The notes under the pieces: generated by a model
Told to the model about the DNA's origin: nothing
The model's database searches: none
What the model saw: only the letters and a program-made list of their open reading frames with translations
Shown here: positions 52,867 through 61,749 of the stretch, one piece after another
Position numbering within the stretch: the stretch's first letter is position 1
Layout: each line of letters starts with the position of its first letter
Source of the DNA: Leadbetterella sp964423865
GTDB lineage: Bacteria > Bacteroidota > Bacteroidia > Cytophagales > Spirosomataceae
Length of the DNA stretch: 64,000 nucleotides
Direction: 5' to 3'
Assembly (NCBI GenBank): GCA_964423865.1
Contig: CAYRGN010000007.1
Location: forward strand, 1 to 64,000
Translations under genes and position numbers: made by a program

Positions 52867-54574
52867 TATCAATATCGATTCGGTGAAAGACCGAACTTTC
52901 GATGCCATCGTGATTGGCTCCGGCATCAGTGGGGGCTGGGCGGCCAAAGAGCTTTGCGAAAAAGGATTGAAAACCCTGGTGCTGGAAAGAGGGCGGGAGG
53001 TGAAACATATCACGGATTACCCTACGACCAACACGTTGCCCTGGGAGTTTGAACACCGGAATCAGCTGACCCGGGAAATGAAGGAAGCCAATCCCATTGC
53101 CAGTCGATGCTACGCCTTTTACGAAGGTACAGAACATTTCTTTGTGAAAGACGACGAGCATCCGTATATCCAGGAAAAGCCGTTCGACTGGCTGCGGGGC
53201 TATCAGACCGGCGGTAAATCCCTGCTGTGGGCCCGCCAAACCCAGCGCTGGTCGGATTTTGATTTTGAAGGGCCCGCCCGCGACGGTTTCGCCGTAGACT
53301 GGCCCATACGTTACGCCGACATCGCGCCGTGGTACAGCTACGTGGAACGTTTTGCCGGTATCTCGGGAAACAAAGACGGACTGGATATCTTGCCCGACGG
53401 CGACTTCCTGCCGGCACACGAGATGAATTGTGTGGAATCTTTCTTTCAACAGCAGGTAAAAAAACATTACAAAGACCGCCACATCATACAGGGCCGTTGC
53501 GCCCACCTGACCGATAACCGCCAGATTTACCTCGATCAGAACCGGTCGAAATGCATGCACCGCACCATCTGCGAGCGCGGCTGCCCCTACGGTGGATATT
53601 TCAGCAGCAACTCGTCTACCCTGCCCGCGGCGGAACGAACCGGCAACATGACCCTGAGACCGCATTCCGTAGTACATTCCATCATCTACGATGAAAGCCG
53701 GGGCCAGGCCAGCGGAGTGAAAATAATAGACGCCAATACCAAAGAAGAGATCGATTTCTTCGCGAAAGTGATTTTCCTGAATGCAGCTGCCCTGAATTCG
53801 AATCTGATTTTACTGAACAGTACGTCTTCGCGCTTCCCGAACGGACTGGGGAACGACAGCGGCCTTCTGGGCAAATACGTGGCGTTTCATAACTATAACC
53901 GTACCATCTCCGCGGAGTACGAGGGGTATCTCGATAAAACCACAGAGGGCAGAAGACCGAACTCGCCCTATGTGCCCCGCTTCCGGAATGTGGAAAAACA
54001 GGAAACCGACTTCCTACGGGGCTACGCAGCCGGTTTCCAGGCTTCGCGTAACCCCTACTACAGCGGAGAAGGCTGGGGAGAGGACTTGAAAAACGGGCTG
54101 AACACCCGCAAATACAACGATTATTGGTCGGTGGGCTCCCACATGATGGGCGAAACCATTCCCAAGGAAAGCAATTACGTAGCCTTAGACGCAGTACAGA
54201 AAGATGCTTGGGGGATTCCCCTGCTCCGGATTTCCATAGATTACGACGAGAACGATAAAAAGATGGAGCAGGACTATATGGACCAGTTTTCCGAAATGTT
54301 TGAAAAAGCGGGCTTCAAAAACATCCGGACCCGCGAATCCGGGCGTAACCCCGGGAACGACATCCACGAGATGGGCGGCGTACGCATGGGCCATGATCCC
54401 AAGACCTCCCTCCTTGATAAATGGCATGCCCTGCACCAATGCCAGAACGTTTTTGTGACTGACGGCGCCTGCATGACGTCTACTTCCACCCAGAATCCGT
54501 CTCTGACCTATATGGCTTTTGCGGCACGGGCGGTAGATTATGCGGTTAACCGGATGAAGAGAGGGGAGCTATAA
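52859..54574 (+). CDS. GMC-family FAD-dependent oxidoreductase
   Basis: Flavoprotein of 571 residues. The FAD-binding GxGxxG is in FDAIVIGSGISGGWAAKELCEKGLKTLVLERG. Other GMC landmarks are a GGKSLLWARQTQRWSDFDFE segment (substrate/FAD contact), CERGCPYGGYFSSNSSTLPAAERTGNMTL, and the C-terminal EMGGVRMGHDPKTSLLDKWHALHQCQNVFVTDGACMTSTSTQNPSLTYMAFAARA with the conserved H/N region. It resembles glucose/gluconate-type dehydrogenases of Bacteroidota. The substrate is unknown. It is coupled by an 8-nt overlap to its small Tat-bearing partner. Confidence 0.92.
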   Translation: MPNINIDSVKDRTFDAIVIGSGISGGWAAKELCEKGLKTLVLERGREVKHITDYPTTNTLPWEFEHRNQLTREMKEANPIASRCYAFYEGTEHFFVKDDEHPYIQEKPFDWLRGYQTGGKSLLWARQTQRWSDFDFEGPARDGFAVDWPIRYADIAPWYSYVERFAGISGNKDGLDILPDGDFLPAHEMNCVESFFQQQVKKHYKDRHIIQGRCAHLTDNRQIYLDQNRSKCMHRTICERGCPYGGYFSSNSSTLPAAERTGNMTLRPHSVVHSIIYDESRGQASGVKIIDANTKEEIDFFAKVIFLNAAALNSNLILLNSTSSRFPNGLGNDSGLLGKYVAFHNYNRTISAEYEGYLDKTTEGRRPNSPYVPRFRNVEKQETDFLRGYAAGFQASRNPYYSGEGWGEDLKNGLNTRKYNDYWSVGSHMMGETIPKESNYVALDAVQKDAWGIPLLRISIDYDENDKKMEQDYMDQFSEMFEKAGFKNIRTRESGRNPGNDIHEMGGVRMGHDPKTSLLDKWHALHQCQNVFVTDGACMTSTSTQNPSLTYMAFAARAVDYAVNRMKRGEL

Positions 54575-54697
54575 TATACAGGAATGACCTGACAGGCGGC
54601 ATCCTTGAACATACGATTTACGGGTAATTTATTTAACCCGGGTTAGGTATGAAGTAAAATTATATTGCAGTGCATAAGCGAATGCATAATCCGGGTT

Positions 54698-54705
54698 TAA
54701 CTTTG
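54698..54705 (+). promoter_or_regulatory. -7 element (TAACTTTG) of priA
   Basis: TAACTTTG matches TAnnTTTG and ends only 4 nt before the priA ATG at 54710. Transcription would start at or within a few bases of the start codon, so the mRNA would be nearly leaderless. The 54575-54697 gap before it has no other clear element. Confidence 0.5.
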
Positions 54706-54709
54706 TACG

Positions 54710-57184
54710 ATGGAAAACGCCGCTATTTTCATTGACGTACTCCTGCCCGTGCCGATACCCCAGTTTTTTACGTACCGGTTACCGCGGGAGATTGCACCCC
54801 TTGTAAAAGTTGGGGCCCGTGTGGTGGTGGAATTTGGGAAGTCGCGGGTGATGACGGCGCTGGTGGTCAGGCTGCACGATACCCCCCCGGAAAAATACCA
54901 GGCCAAATACATTCAGGAGCTGTTGGATACTGACCCGGTCGTCACAAGGGAGCAGCTCTGGCTGTTTGAGTGGGTGGCCGAATATTACATGTGCACGGCC
55001 GGTGAAGTGCTGAACGTGGCCTTACCCTCCGGATTGAAAATCAGTTCCCAGTCCAAAATTCAATATAACCCCGATTTTAATCACCACGAGCTGCTCAATG
55101 AGCTGGAAAAATCGTTTCTGGATGTTTTGATCCGGGAAGACTCCCTCACCTACGAAGAAGCGGCCCGGCTGATCGGTGAAAATGACCTGGCCAAATTTAT
55201 CAAGGGGCTGGTCTCCCGCCATGCCGTAGTACTCTTTGAAGAGGTCAGCGAAAAGTATAAGCCCAAGCGGGTCAAAATGCTTCGTCTGGCCGAAGAATTT
55301 GAATCTGACGAACAGGTACTGGGCTTGATCGAAAGCCTGTCGAAAGCGCGGAAACAACAGGAGGCCATATTGAAATACCTCAGTTGTATTCCCATAGAAG
55401 AACTTCCTTTCAGAAATAAGGAAGGAGTAGAAAAAAAAGAGTTAAAAGACCAGGGAATTTCAGAAGCGGCACTGGGCAGCTTGCTCGAAAAGGGCGTTTT
55501 GGAACAGTTTGAGGTGAGGGTTTCGCGTTTCGGAAAGGAAGGTCCGGAGGCCGGGGCGGAGATATCGCTTTCCGCGGCCCAGGAGCGGGCGGCAGAAGAG
55601 GTCATGGCGCATTTTGGTAGCAAAGAAGTGGTACTGTTTCATGGTATCACGGGCAGCGGCAAAACCGAAGTCTATATTGATATCATCCAAAAAGCCCTGG
55701 ATTCAGGTACCCAGGTACTGTTCCTTCTCCCTGAAATCGCCCTGACCACCCAGATCGTTCGCCGCCTCAAACGGGTTTTCGGTGATATCATGGGCGTATA
55801 CCATTCCAAATTTTCCGATAACGAAAGGGTGGAAGTCTGGAGGGGCGTGCTGGAAAAGAGATTTTCTTTTGTAGTGGGTGTGCGGTCTTCCGTTTTTCTG
55901 CCCTTTTCTAACCTGGGCCTGATTATTGTAGACGAAGAACACGAGGCCTCCTACAAGCAGTTTGACCCGGCTCCCCGGTATCACGCCCGCGACGTGGCCA
56001 TCATGCTGGCCCAAAAGACCCGCTCGAAAGTATTGCTGGGCTCGGCTACGCCTTCCATTGAATCGTATTACCAGGCCCAAAACGGTAAATACGGATTGGT
56101 TTCCCTGTCTGAGCGCTTCGGTGACGCCCAACTGCCGGAAATCCAACTGGTGAACCTGAAGGTAGAGCGCGAAAACAAGACCCTGGAAAAGGAATTCAGC
56201 TCGGTATTGCGGGAAGGCATCCGCGAAAACCTGGAAAACAAAAAACAAAGCATTGTTTTCCTGAACCGCCGCGGGTACGCGCCTTACGTCAACTGCCCGG
56301 AGTGCAACTGGATACCCCATTGCAACCAGTGTTCCGTGACATTAACCCACCACCTGAGCGAAAAAACCATGGTATGCCATTACTGCGGCTACTCCGAGTC
56401 CGTACCGCAGGTATGCCCTGCGTGCGGATCACCCCGCATGCGCTCTGTAGGCGTGGGTACCGAGCGGATAGAAGATGACCTCCGGGAGTTTTTTCCCGAA
56501 GCACGCATCCTGAGAATGGATTTCGATACCACCCGCACCAAGAATGCGTATGAACAGATCATTGGCGAATTTGAGTCGGGCGATGTAGATATCCTGGTGG
56601 GCACCCAAATGGTTTCCAAAGGACTGGATTTTGACCGGGTGAACCTCGTAGGCGTATTTAATGCCGATAAAATGATTCATTTTCCGGATTTCCGGGCCGC
56701 AGAAAGGGCCTTTCAGCTCATTACCCAGGTCAGTGGACGCGCCGGCCGCCGCGAAGAAAAAGGCCGCGTGCTGGTGCAGACCCATAATCCAAACAACCGC
56801 GTTTTGCAGTATGTGCTGGCCCACGACTACACCGGCTTCTACGAAACCGAGCTGAAGGAAAGAGAAGGGTACAACTATCCGCCCTTCTCCAGGATCATCG
56901 AAATTACCGTCAAAGATACCGATCAGGTGCTGGCACATCAAGCCGCCGAAAAACTCTCCGCTACCCTCAAAAGTTTCCTCGGTGCACAGCGGGTGATGGG
57001 CCCCGAGAAGGCGTTAGTAGAGCGGATTCGCAATAAATTCCTGTTTGTGATCTGGTTAAAACTGGAAAAAGACAAGATGAATATTCAGGCTACCAAGCAG
57101 TATCTTCAAAAAGAAATCGTAAATTTGATTACCGATAAAAAATTCAAATCCGTGCAAGTGGTGGTGAATGTAGACGCTATTTAA
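54710..57184 (+). CDS. priA: Primosomal replication-restart helicase PriA
   Basis: Loads the replisome at stalled forks. Length is 824 residues. The N-terminal DNA-binding domain is FIDVLLPVPIPQFFTYRLP...GARVVVEFGKSRVMTALVV. Walker A is FHGITGSGKTEVYID (Lys318). The DEAH-like box is IIVDEEHEASYKQFDPAPRYHARDVA (Asp408). The zinc-binding cysteines are NCPECNWIPHCNQC and CHYCGYSESVPQVCPACG. Motifs IV-VI include VGTQMVSKGLDFDRVNLVGVFNAD and QVSGRAGRREEKGRVLVQT. All expected parts are present. It is followed 29 nt later by a holin-like gene. Confidence 0.97.
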   Translation: MENAAIFIDVLLPVPIPQFFTYRLPREIAPLVKVGARVVVEFGKSRVMTALVVRLHDTPPEKYQAKYIQELLDTDPVVTREQLWLFEWVAEYYMCTAGEVLNVALPSGLKISSQSKIQYNPDFNHHELLNELEKSFLDVLIREDSLTYEEAARLIGENDLAKFIKGLVSRHAVVLFEEVSEKYKPKRVKMLRLAEEFESDEQVLGLIESLSKARKQQEAILKYLSCIPIEELPFRNKEGVEKKELKDQGISEAALGSLLEKGVLEQFEVRVSRFGKEGPEAGAEISLSAAQERAAEEVMAHFGSKEVVLFHGITGSGKTEVYIDIIQKALDSGTQVLFLLPEIALTTQIVRRLKRVFGDIMGVYHSKFSDNERVEVWRGVLEKRFSFVVGVRSSVFLPFSNLGLIIVDEEHEASYKQFDPAPRYHARDVAIMLAQKTRSKVLLGSATPSIESYYQAQNGKYGLVSLSERFGDAQLPEIQLVNLKVERENKTLEKEFSSVLREGIRENLENKKQSIVFLNRRGYAPYVNCPECNWIPHCNQCSVTLTHHLSEKTMVCHYCGYSESVPQVCPACGSPRMRSVGVGTERIEDDLREFFPEARILRMDFDTTRTKNAYEQIIGEFESGDVDILVGTQMVSKGLDFDRVNLVGVFNADKMIHFPDFRAAERAFQLITQVSGRAGRREEKGRVLVQTHNPNNRVLQYVLAHDYTGFYETELKEREGYNYPPFSRIIEITVKDTDQVLAHQAAEKLSATLKSFLGAQRVMGPEKALVERIRNKFLFVIWLKLEKDKMNIQATKQYLQKEIVNLITDKKFKSVQVVVNVDAI

Positions 57185-57213
57185 GAATTAAACTACACGA
57201 AAACAATACGATT

Positions 57214-57576
57214 ATGAGCTTGAAATCATCAATTTCCGACTTTTTGAAAATAGACGAACTGAAAGACAACCTGCTGAAACTCGCAGAGTCTAAATTTGAA
57301 CTAAAAAAGCTGGAACTGCTGGCCAAAGTAGAAAAATTGCTGGCCAAGGTGGTCATGAACGTATTGGTCGCCATTTTCGTATTTATCATTTTCCTGCTGC
57401 TGAATATACTGATCGCTGCCCTGATAAATCATTACACCCAAAGTTACTGGATAGGCTATGCCTGCATAACCGCCTTATACAGCATTTTGTTTGCCGTGTT
57501 CCATTTCTGTAAGGCAAGTGTCTCCAGACGGGTAGAGGCTCTGATTGCGGATATGATTGTTGAAGAAAAATTTTAG
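57214..57576 (+). CDS. Phage holin-like (superfamily III type) small membrane protein
   Basis: Protein of 120 residues. The N-terminal amphipathic helix (SISDFLKIDELKDNLLKLAESKFELKKLELLAKVEKLL) precedes two transmembrane helices (VVMNVLVAIFVFIIFLLLNILIAALI and YWIGYACITALYSILFAVFHF) and a short basic tail. The layout matches the Phage_holin_3_6-type proteins that many Bacteroidota encode in core regions. Despite the name they are probably ordinary membrane proteins. No phage genes are near. Confidence 0.75.
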   Translation: MSLKSSISDFLKIDELKDNLLKLAESKFELKKLELLAKVEKLLAKVVMNVLVAIFVFIIFLLLNILIAALINHYTQSYWIGYACITALYSILFAVFHFCKASVSRRVEALIADMIVEEKF

Positions 57577-57581
57577 ATACT

Positions 57582-58673
57582 ATGGACCGTAGAAGCCTGT
57601 TAAAATACACCTCCCTCGGAATTGCCGCTTTCGGCTGGAGCCGGGATTTGTTTGCCGCCGAGGTTTTACCCGCCCATCCGGGTGCCGATATCATTAAATT
57701 AAGCTCGAACGAAAATCCGTACGGTCCTTCTCCCCAAGCCAGGAAAGCCATGGCAGAAGCCATTCAGACCTCTAATCGGTACCAGTGGGAGCAAAGTACA
57801 CTGTTCCGGAAAGAACTTGCTAAGCTGACCGGGCATACCGAAAAAAATATCCTCATCGGGGCGGGTTCTTCCGATCTCCTGGGGGTAATTTGCGTACTCG
57901 CATCCCAAAAACCCGGTAATGTGGTGGCCCCCTTTCCAACTTTCCGGCTGTGGATGGACGCCGCCGCTACCCTGGGCCTCAGCACGGTTTCCGTACCGGT
58001 AGACACGAAAAAAGAAACCGATCTCCAGCGTATGAAGGAGTCTATTGATGACCAGACCCGCATGGTGTATCTCTGCAACCCGAACAATCCCACCGGAATT
58101 CCCATTCCTACCCATGACCTCCGGGCATTCATAAAGGAGGTTCCCACTCATATCTGGATTTTGCTGGACGAAGCCTACACCGAATTTGAAGATACCCCCG
58201 GCATGGCCGATATGATTCGCGATTTTCCTAATCTCATTATCGCCAAAACGTTCTCCAAAATTTACGGGATGGCCGGCTGCCGGGTGGGGTATGCCCTGGC
58301 CCATGAAGAAACCATCAGCAAACTGGCCGCTTTACAGCCCTGGGCCAACGCGGCCCCCGGCGCCGTAAGTGTGGCCGGCGCCCTGGCCGCCCTCCAGGAT
58401 ATCGCATTCATCCGTTTTGTAAAAGAGGAAAACGCCCGGTGCCGGAAACTCTTCTGCGACACTTTAGACCACCTGGGACTTCCTTATGCCCCCTCCGCCA
58501 CCAGTTTTGTCTATTTCAATACGGAAAAATACCCCAAAGACCTGGCAAAGCATCTTCAGGCTCACCAGATTGTAGGCGCAAGAACCTTTGAAGAAGGAAC
58601 CTTCTGGAGGCGGCTTTCTATCGGTACCGAAGCCGAAATGAGTCGAGTAGGGGAGGTTTTGAGTCTGTTCTGA
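57582..58673 (+). CDS. HisC-like class I/II PLP aminotransferase with Tat-like signal
   Basis: Enzyme of 363 residues. After an exported-looking N-terminus (MDRRSLLKYTSLGIAAFGWSR) comes the HisC-type start IIKLSSNENPYGPSPQARKAMAEAI. Further landmarks are GAGSSDLLGVICVL, YLCNPNNPTGIPI and DEAYTEFED, and the PLP Lys226 in AKTFSKIYGMAGCRVGYA. The C-terminal Arg motif is WRRLSIGTEAEM. This matches histidinol-phosphate-type transaminases. However, the twin-Arg signal and the lack of other his genes suggest a different, perhaps periplasmic, aminotransferase. It is 5 nt after the holin-like gene. Confidence 0.88.
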   Translation: MDRRSLLKYTSLGIAAFGWSRDLFAAEVLPAHPGADIIKLSSNENPYGPSPQARKAMAEAIQTSNRYQWEQSTLFRKELAKLTGHTEKNILIGAGSSDLLGVICVLASQKPGNVVAPFPTFRLWMDAAATLGLSTVSVPVDTKKETDLQRMKESIDDQTRMVYLCNPNNPTGIPIPTHDLRAFIKEVPTHIWILLDEAYTEFEDTPGMADMIRDFPNLIIAKTFSKIYGMAGCRVGYALAHEETISKLAALQPWANAAPGAVSVAGALAALQDIAFIRFVKEENARCRKLFCDTLDHLGLPYAPSATSFVYFNTEKYPKDLAKHLQAHQIVGARTFEEGTFWRRLSIGTEAEMSRVGEVLSLF

Positions 58674-58680
58674 GTCACTC

Positions 58681-58826
58681 GGTTCTCGACTACGCTCGAA
58701 CTGACAGGTGCAACCCTGAATAGAAAGTATAGCACTTTAGCTGGAATTTACACTAAGATGATGAAAGTGTCAGTTCGAACGAAGACGAGAACCGAGCCTG
58801 CGTGGCCCCGAGTAGTCGAGAACCGA
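58681..58826. repeat. Inverted repeat, GGTTCTCGACTACGC family
   Basis: A 26-bp unit starting GGTTCTCGACTACGCTCGAA (58681-58706) is followed by its degenerate inverse (58768-58793, three mismatches) and a third partial inverse AGTAGTCGAGAACC (58811 on). Another copy of the same unit, with a perfect inverse, is at 63572-63638. It occupies most of the aminotransferase-sigma factor gap. Confidence 0.88.
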
Positions 58827-58892
58827 AAAAAACACAACACCTTGTAACCTTTTGGTCTCTACCCGGTTTTACTTATCAGAATACCAACTCCT

Positions 58893-59408
58893 ATGACAGA
58901 TGAGCAGGCCATGAGGGCTGTAGCAAGCGGAGATTTAGACAAGGCGGCCCTTCTGTATGAACGGTACAAGCGGCCTATACTGGGCTATTTCCACCGGAGT
59001 TCGGTAAGCAGCAGCCATACAGAAGACCTGATGCAGCAGGTTTTCTTCCGGGTAATCCATTATCGCAAAAGTTTTGCCGATGGCTATGTGTTTAAGCCCT
59101 GGGTTTTCCGGATAGCACGGAATGTGCTCCAGGATTTTGCCCGGAAAAATCAGAGAATTGTTTTCGGGCTGGATGAAAAGGCGGAAATAGAGGATGAACC
59201 CACCTACGATGCCGGACAGGAAGAGCAGCTGAAACAAGCCCTGGAAAAACTTCCCATGGAATACAGGGAGGTGATTATGCTTAGCCGCTACGAGGAATTG
59301 AAATACCAGGAAATAGCGGAGATATTGCAGATAAGTGTGGCCCTGGTGAAAGTGAGGGTACACCGTGGACTAAAGATTTTGAGGGAAATTTATTTTCAAA
59401 TGGAATGA
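58893..59408 (+). CDS. ECF-type RNA polymerase sigma factor
   Basis: Protein of 171 residues. Region 2 is LYERYKRPILGYFHRSSVSSSHTEDLMQQVFFRVIHYRKSF...FKPWVFRIARNVLQDFARK. Region 4 is LEKLPMEYREVIMLSRYEELKYQEIAEILQISVALVKVRVHRGLKILREIY. It is a normal ECF layout without region 1 or 3. The next gene overlaps by 4 nt (ATGA) and encodes a single-pass membrane protein, probably its anti-sigma factor. The third gene encodes a secreted adhesin-like protein. Confidence 0.94.
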   Translation: MTDEQAMRAVASGDLDKAALLYERYKRPILGYFHRSSVSSSHTEDLMQQVFFRVIHYRKSFADGYVFKPWVFRIARNVLQDFARKNQRIVFGLDEKAEIEDEPTYDAGQEEQLKQALEKLPMEYREVIMLSRYEELKYQEIAEILQISVALVKVRVHRGLKILREIYFQME

Positions 59409-60262
59409 AGAAAGTAGAAGAACTTTTTGCCGATTACCTGGAAGGAAAGATTTCCGAAAAAGAGCTGACCGTTTTCTTTTCGGAAAGCCCTGCGGCACGC
59501 CAGGAGTTTGAAGAGTTGAAACAGCTCTTTGAAGAACTTCCGGAGGCTGTGCAGCCCGAAGTTTCCGGAGGGGCCGATGACCGGTTTTATGCTTTCCTGG
59601 AAGAAGAAAAAAGAAAGGCGGCTCCACGTTTCCAGATAGCGTTTCGTGAGGTGTTTCGCTACGTCGCTATGGTGCTGGCTGTAGGTTCCGCGTACTATTT
59701 CGGCAGCCGGAAACACGAAGTAATTACTGTGGAAAAGCCGGTTTACATTACCCGCACAGATACCGTGAGGGTAATAGCACCGGATACTCACCAACCTGAG
59801 AAGCCGAAAGCCCCTGTCGTGATGGAAGAGCTGGCCAGTATTAAAAAAGAGGTGAGCCAGATCAATGAGGTGCAGCACAAGATGATCCTGGCCATGTTAA
59901 GGCAGGAGTCGGCGGCTTCAAGGCTGGAAGCCATCCATTACAGTTTTAACCTGGAAACGGCAGACGGAAGCCTGATGGACGCGTTATTTCAGGCATTGGA
60001 ACTAGACCCGAGCGTAAATGTACGGCTGGCTGCACTGGAAGCCATGGGCCGGTTTGAACTTAGCCCGACTATGCGTGAAAACCTGGTACTGAGTCTGGCG
60101 GAACAGAATGACCCCGCCCTGCAAATGGCATTGATTACCAAACTTACGGAACTCAGAGAGGTGAAGGCTCTGCCCGTCTTCGCCGGCATGATGAATAATC
60201 CGGATATTTCCGAAAACATTCGGAACCGGGCAGAAATGGGAATGAAAATTTTAAATATGTAA
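59405..60262 (+). CDS. Probable anti-sigma factor: membrane protein with periplasmic HEAT repeats
   Basis: Protein of 285 residues, translationally coupled to the sigma gene. Residues 1-75 form a cytoplasmic helical domain (MKKVEELFADYLEGKISEKELTVFFSESPAARQEFEELKQLFEEL), anti-sigma-like but without the zinc His-x3-Cys-x2-Cys motif. One TM lies at about 80-98 (VFRYVAMVLAVGSAYYFGS). Then comes a Pro/Lys-rich stalk, a short coiled coil (VMEELASIKKEVSQINEVQHKMILAML), and two to four HEAT-like repeats (LDPSVNVRLAALEAMGRFELSPTMRENLVLSLAEQNDPALQMALITKLTEL). The HEAT repeats in the periplasm could be a sensing or partner-binding part. Confidence 0.8.
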   Translation: MKKVEELFADYLEGKISEKELTVFFSESPAARQEFEELKQLFEELPEAVQPEVSGGADDRFYAFLEEEKRKAAPRFQIAFREVFRYVAMVLAVGSAYYFGSRKHEVITVEKPVYITRTDTVRVIAPDTHQPEKPKAPVVMEELASIKKEVSQINEVQHKMILAMLRQESAASRLEAIHYSFNLETADGSLMDALFQALELDPSVNVRLAALEAMGRFELSPTMRENLVLSLAEQNDPALQMALITKLTELREVKALPVFAGMMNNPDISENIRNRAEMGMKILNM

Positions 60263-60269
60263 ACAAATT

Positions 60270-61268
60270 ATGAAAAAGCTGATCTTATTATCCTGGGCCC
60301 TTGCGGCCGCTCACTTTTCCGTTGCCCAGGAAAAGAAACAATTTGAAGTGAAGAATTTTAAAGGGCTGATCAACATTACCGGCCCGGCCAATAACCTGGT
60401 GATTGCGGGTTACAACGGAACCGCGGTTATCATTGAAGCAGAAACAGGCGAAGGGAAAGTGCCGGAAAAGGCGGCTGGGTTGAGGATAGTGACTTCGGGC
60501 GGGCTGGATAACACCGGTCTCAATGTGACCGTGGAAGAAACCACGAACAAGGTGGTGGTTTCCATTGACGAAAAGGGAAAGGAAGTGGAAGAAGAAATAC
60601 AAGTACTTAATATTAACATTGCCAATGCCAACAAGATGTTCAAAAATTATGTGGTTAAAGTACCCCACGGTCTGACCACCCGTTTCAGGGAGAGTAGCCC
60701 GGATATTTGGGGAAGCAAGGGCAGTCTGAAAATTCAGTCCTTCGAAGGGGAGCTCGACGTGACTTGTGCGGAATGTAACCTCGAAGTCAGCGAATTTTCA
60801 GGAAATATTGTCGCCAGTAACTCTTCTTACCAAGGGGCTAGCCGCATTGAATTTTCAAAACTTGCTCAGGATAAAATTTCATCTATTCATGCTACCGGAG
60901 AGGTGGAGGTGATTTTGCCGGCCAGCACACCGGCCAACCTCAACCTGAGTTCTCAGGGAGGGAATATTTATACAGACTTTGACCTGGAGAAAGCAGTAAA
61001 GGGGGGGGTAGGTGATCCTCTGGAAATCACCGTGGTCGGTCGGCCGGCTTCGGTTCGGCGCTTGAATGAGGAACAATCCTGGACAGTAGAAAGTGGCTCA
61101 CTTACGGTGAATATACCCAATAGGACTATGACTGAACGCCTGACGGTGGCTTCTGTAGCTGCGGCGAAAAGGAGAAACTCAAAACGTTACGACTATACCC
61201 TGAACGGAGGCGGCGTGTACCTAAGTATTACCAGTTCAGGCGGAGATATTTACCTGAAAAAGAAATAA
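60270..61268 (+). CDS. Secreted DUF4097/adhesin-like beta-helix protein
   Basis: Protein of 332 residues with a signal peptide (MKKLILLSWALAAAHFSVAQ). The body has short repeated beta-strand motifs (EGELDVTCAECNLEVSEFSGNIVASNSS, PANLNLSSQGGNIYTDFD, GGGVYLSITSSGGDIYLKKK), the look of DUF4097/GIN-type adhesin heads. Bacteroidota often encode such proteins behind an ECF sigma and anti-sigma pair, as here (7-nt gap). The function is not established. A perfect 16-bp-stem hairpin follows its stop codon. Confidence 0.8.
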   Translation: MKKLILLSWALAAAHFSVAQEKKQFEVKNFKGLINITGPANNLVIAGYNGTAVIIEAETGEGKVPEKAAGLRIVTSGGLDNTGLNVTVEETTNKVVVSIDEKGKEVEEEIQVLNINIANANKMFKNYVVKVPHGLTTRFRESSPDIWGSKGSLKIQSFEGELDVTCAECNLEVSEFSGNIVASNSSYQGASRIEFSKLAQDKISSIHATGEVEVILPASTPANLNLSSQGGNIYTDFDLEKAVKGGVGDPLEITVVGRPASVRRLNEEQSWTVESGSLTVNIPNRTMTERLTVASVAAAKRRNSKRYDYTLNGGGVYLSITSSGGDIYLKKK

Positions 61269-61270
61269 AG

Positions 61271-61317
61271 TTTCAAGCTCCGCATGGCAAACGGGTACCC
61301 TCATGCGGAGCTTGAAA
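61271..61317. terminator. Perfect 16-bp hairpin after the adhesin-like gene
   Basis: TTTCAAGCTCCGCATG (61271-61286), a 15-nt loop and CATGCGGAGCTTGAAA (61302-61317) form a perfect stem. It is not followed by a clear T-run on the plus strand. Its right arm contains the only ATG start of the next gene (61303). It may be a terminator or the edge of a former insertion. Confidence 0.6.
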
Positions 61318-61728
61318 TGGTATAAGATCTTATTTGTTGTAATAATTCGCACAACAATTACTAAGATTGTAGACTTCTGGGCCACCTGGTGCGGACCCTG
61401 CATAGCCTCTTTTCCCGGCATGCAGAAAGCCCAGGAAAAATACAAAGATGATCCGAATGTAAAATTCGTGTTTATCAACGCCTGGGAGAATTCCAAAGAG
61501 GTCAAAAAAGACGTAGCGGAATTTATTAAAAAGGGAGGATATCCTTTTGATGTGCTTTTTGACCTGGACGATAAGGTGATCGGTAGCTACGGCGTGAACG
61601 GGATTCCCACCAAGTCTGTGGAGGATAAGAATGGGAATATCCGCTTTACCTCTATCGGATTCAGCGGGAGGGCCGACAAACTGGTGGATGAAATCTCCAC
61701 TATGATAGAACTGGCCGAAACGGAGTAG
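61303..61728 (+). CDS. Truncated thioredoxin-like (TlpA/ResA-type) protein
   Basis: The 141-residue frame holds a good C-terminal thioredoxin fold: IVDFWATWCGPCIASFPGMQKAQEKYKDDPNVKFVFINAWEN (active-site CGPC), then GYPFDVLFDLDDKVIGSYGVNGIPTKSVEDKNGNIRFTSIGFSG with the cis-Pro loop GIPTK. In Bacteroidota this block is normally the end of a 350-450-residue TlpA protein with a signal and an N-terminal domain. Here it is preceded only by about 24 residues (RSLKWYKILFVVIIRTTITK) that begin inside a hairpin arm. The gene may be a 5'-truncated relic, or expressed as a short membrane-anchored thioredoxin. I favour truncation. Confidence 0.65.
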   Translation: MRSLKWYKILFVVIIRTTITKIVDFWATWCGPCIASFPGMQKAQEKYKDDPNVKFVFINAWENSKEVKKDVAEFIKKGGYPFDVLFDLDDKVIGSYGVNGIPTKSVEDKNGNIRFTSIGFSGRADKLVDEISTMIELAETE

Positions 61729-61749
61729 CGGATTGTCACTATTTTTTCT

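Noticed and set aside
57214..57576. Prophage remnant suggested by the holin-like gene
   Set aside because: No lysin, tail, integrase or other phage gene is near, and the gene sits tightly between priA and an aminotransferase.
57582..58673. Histidine biosynthesis gene hisC
   Set aside because: The fold matches, but it carries a Tat-like N-terminus and there are no other his genes beside it, so the specific name is withheld.
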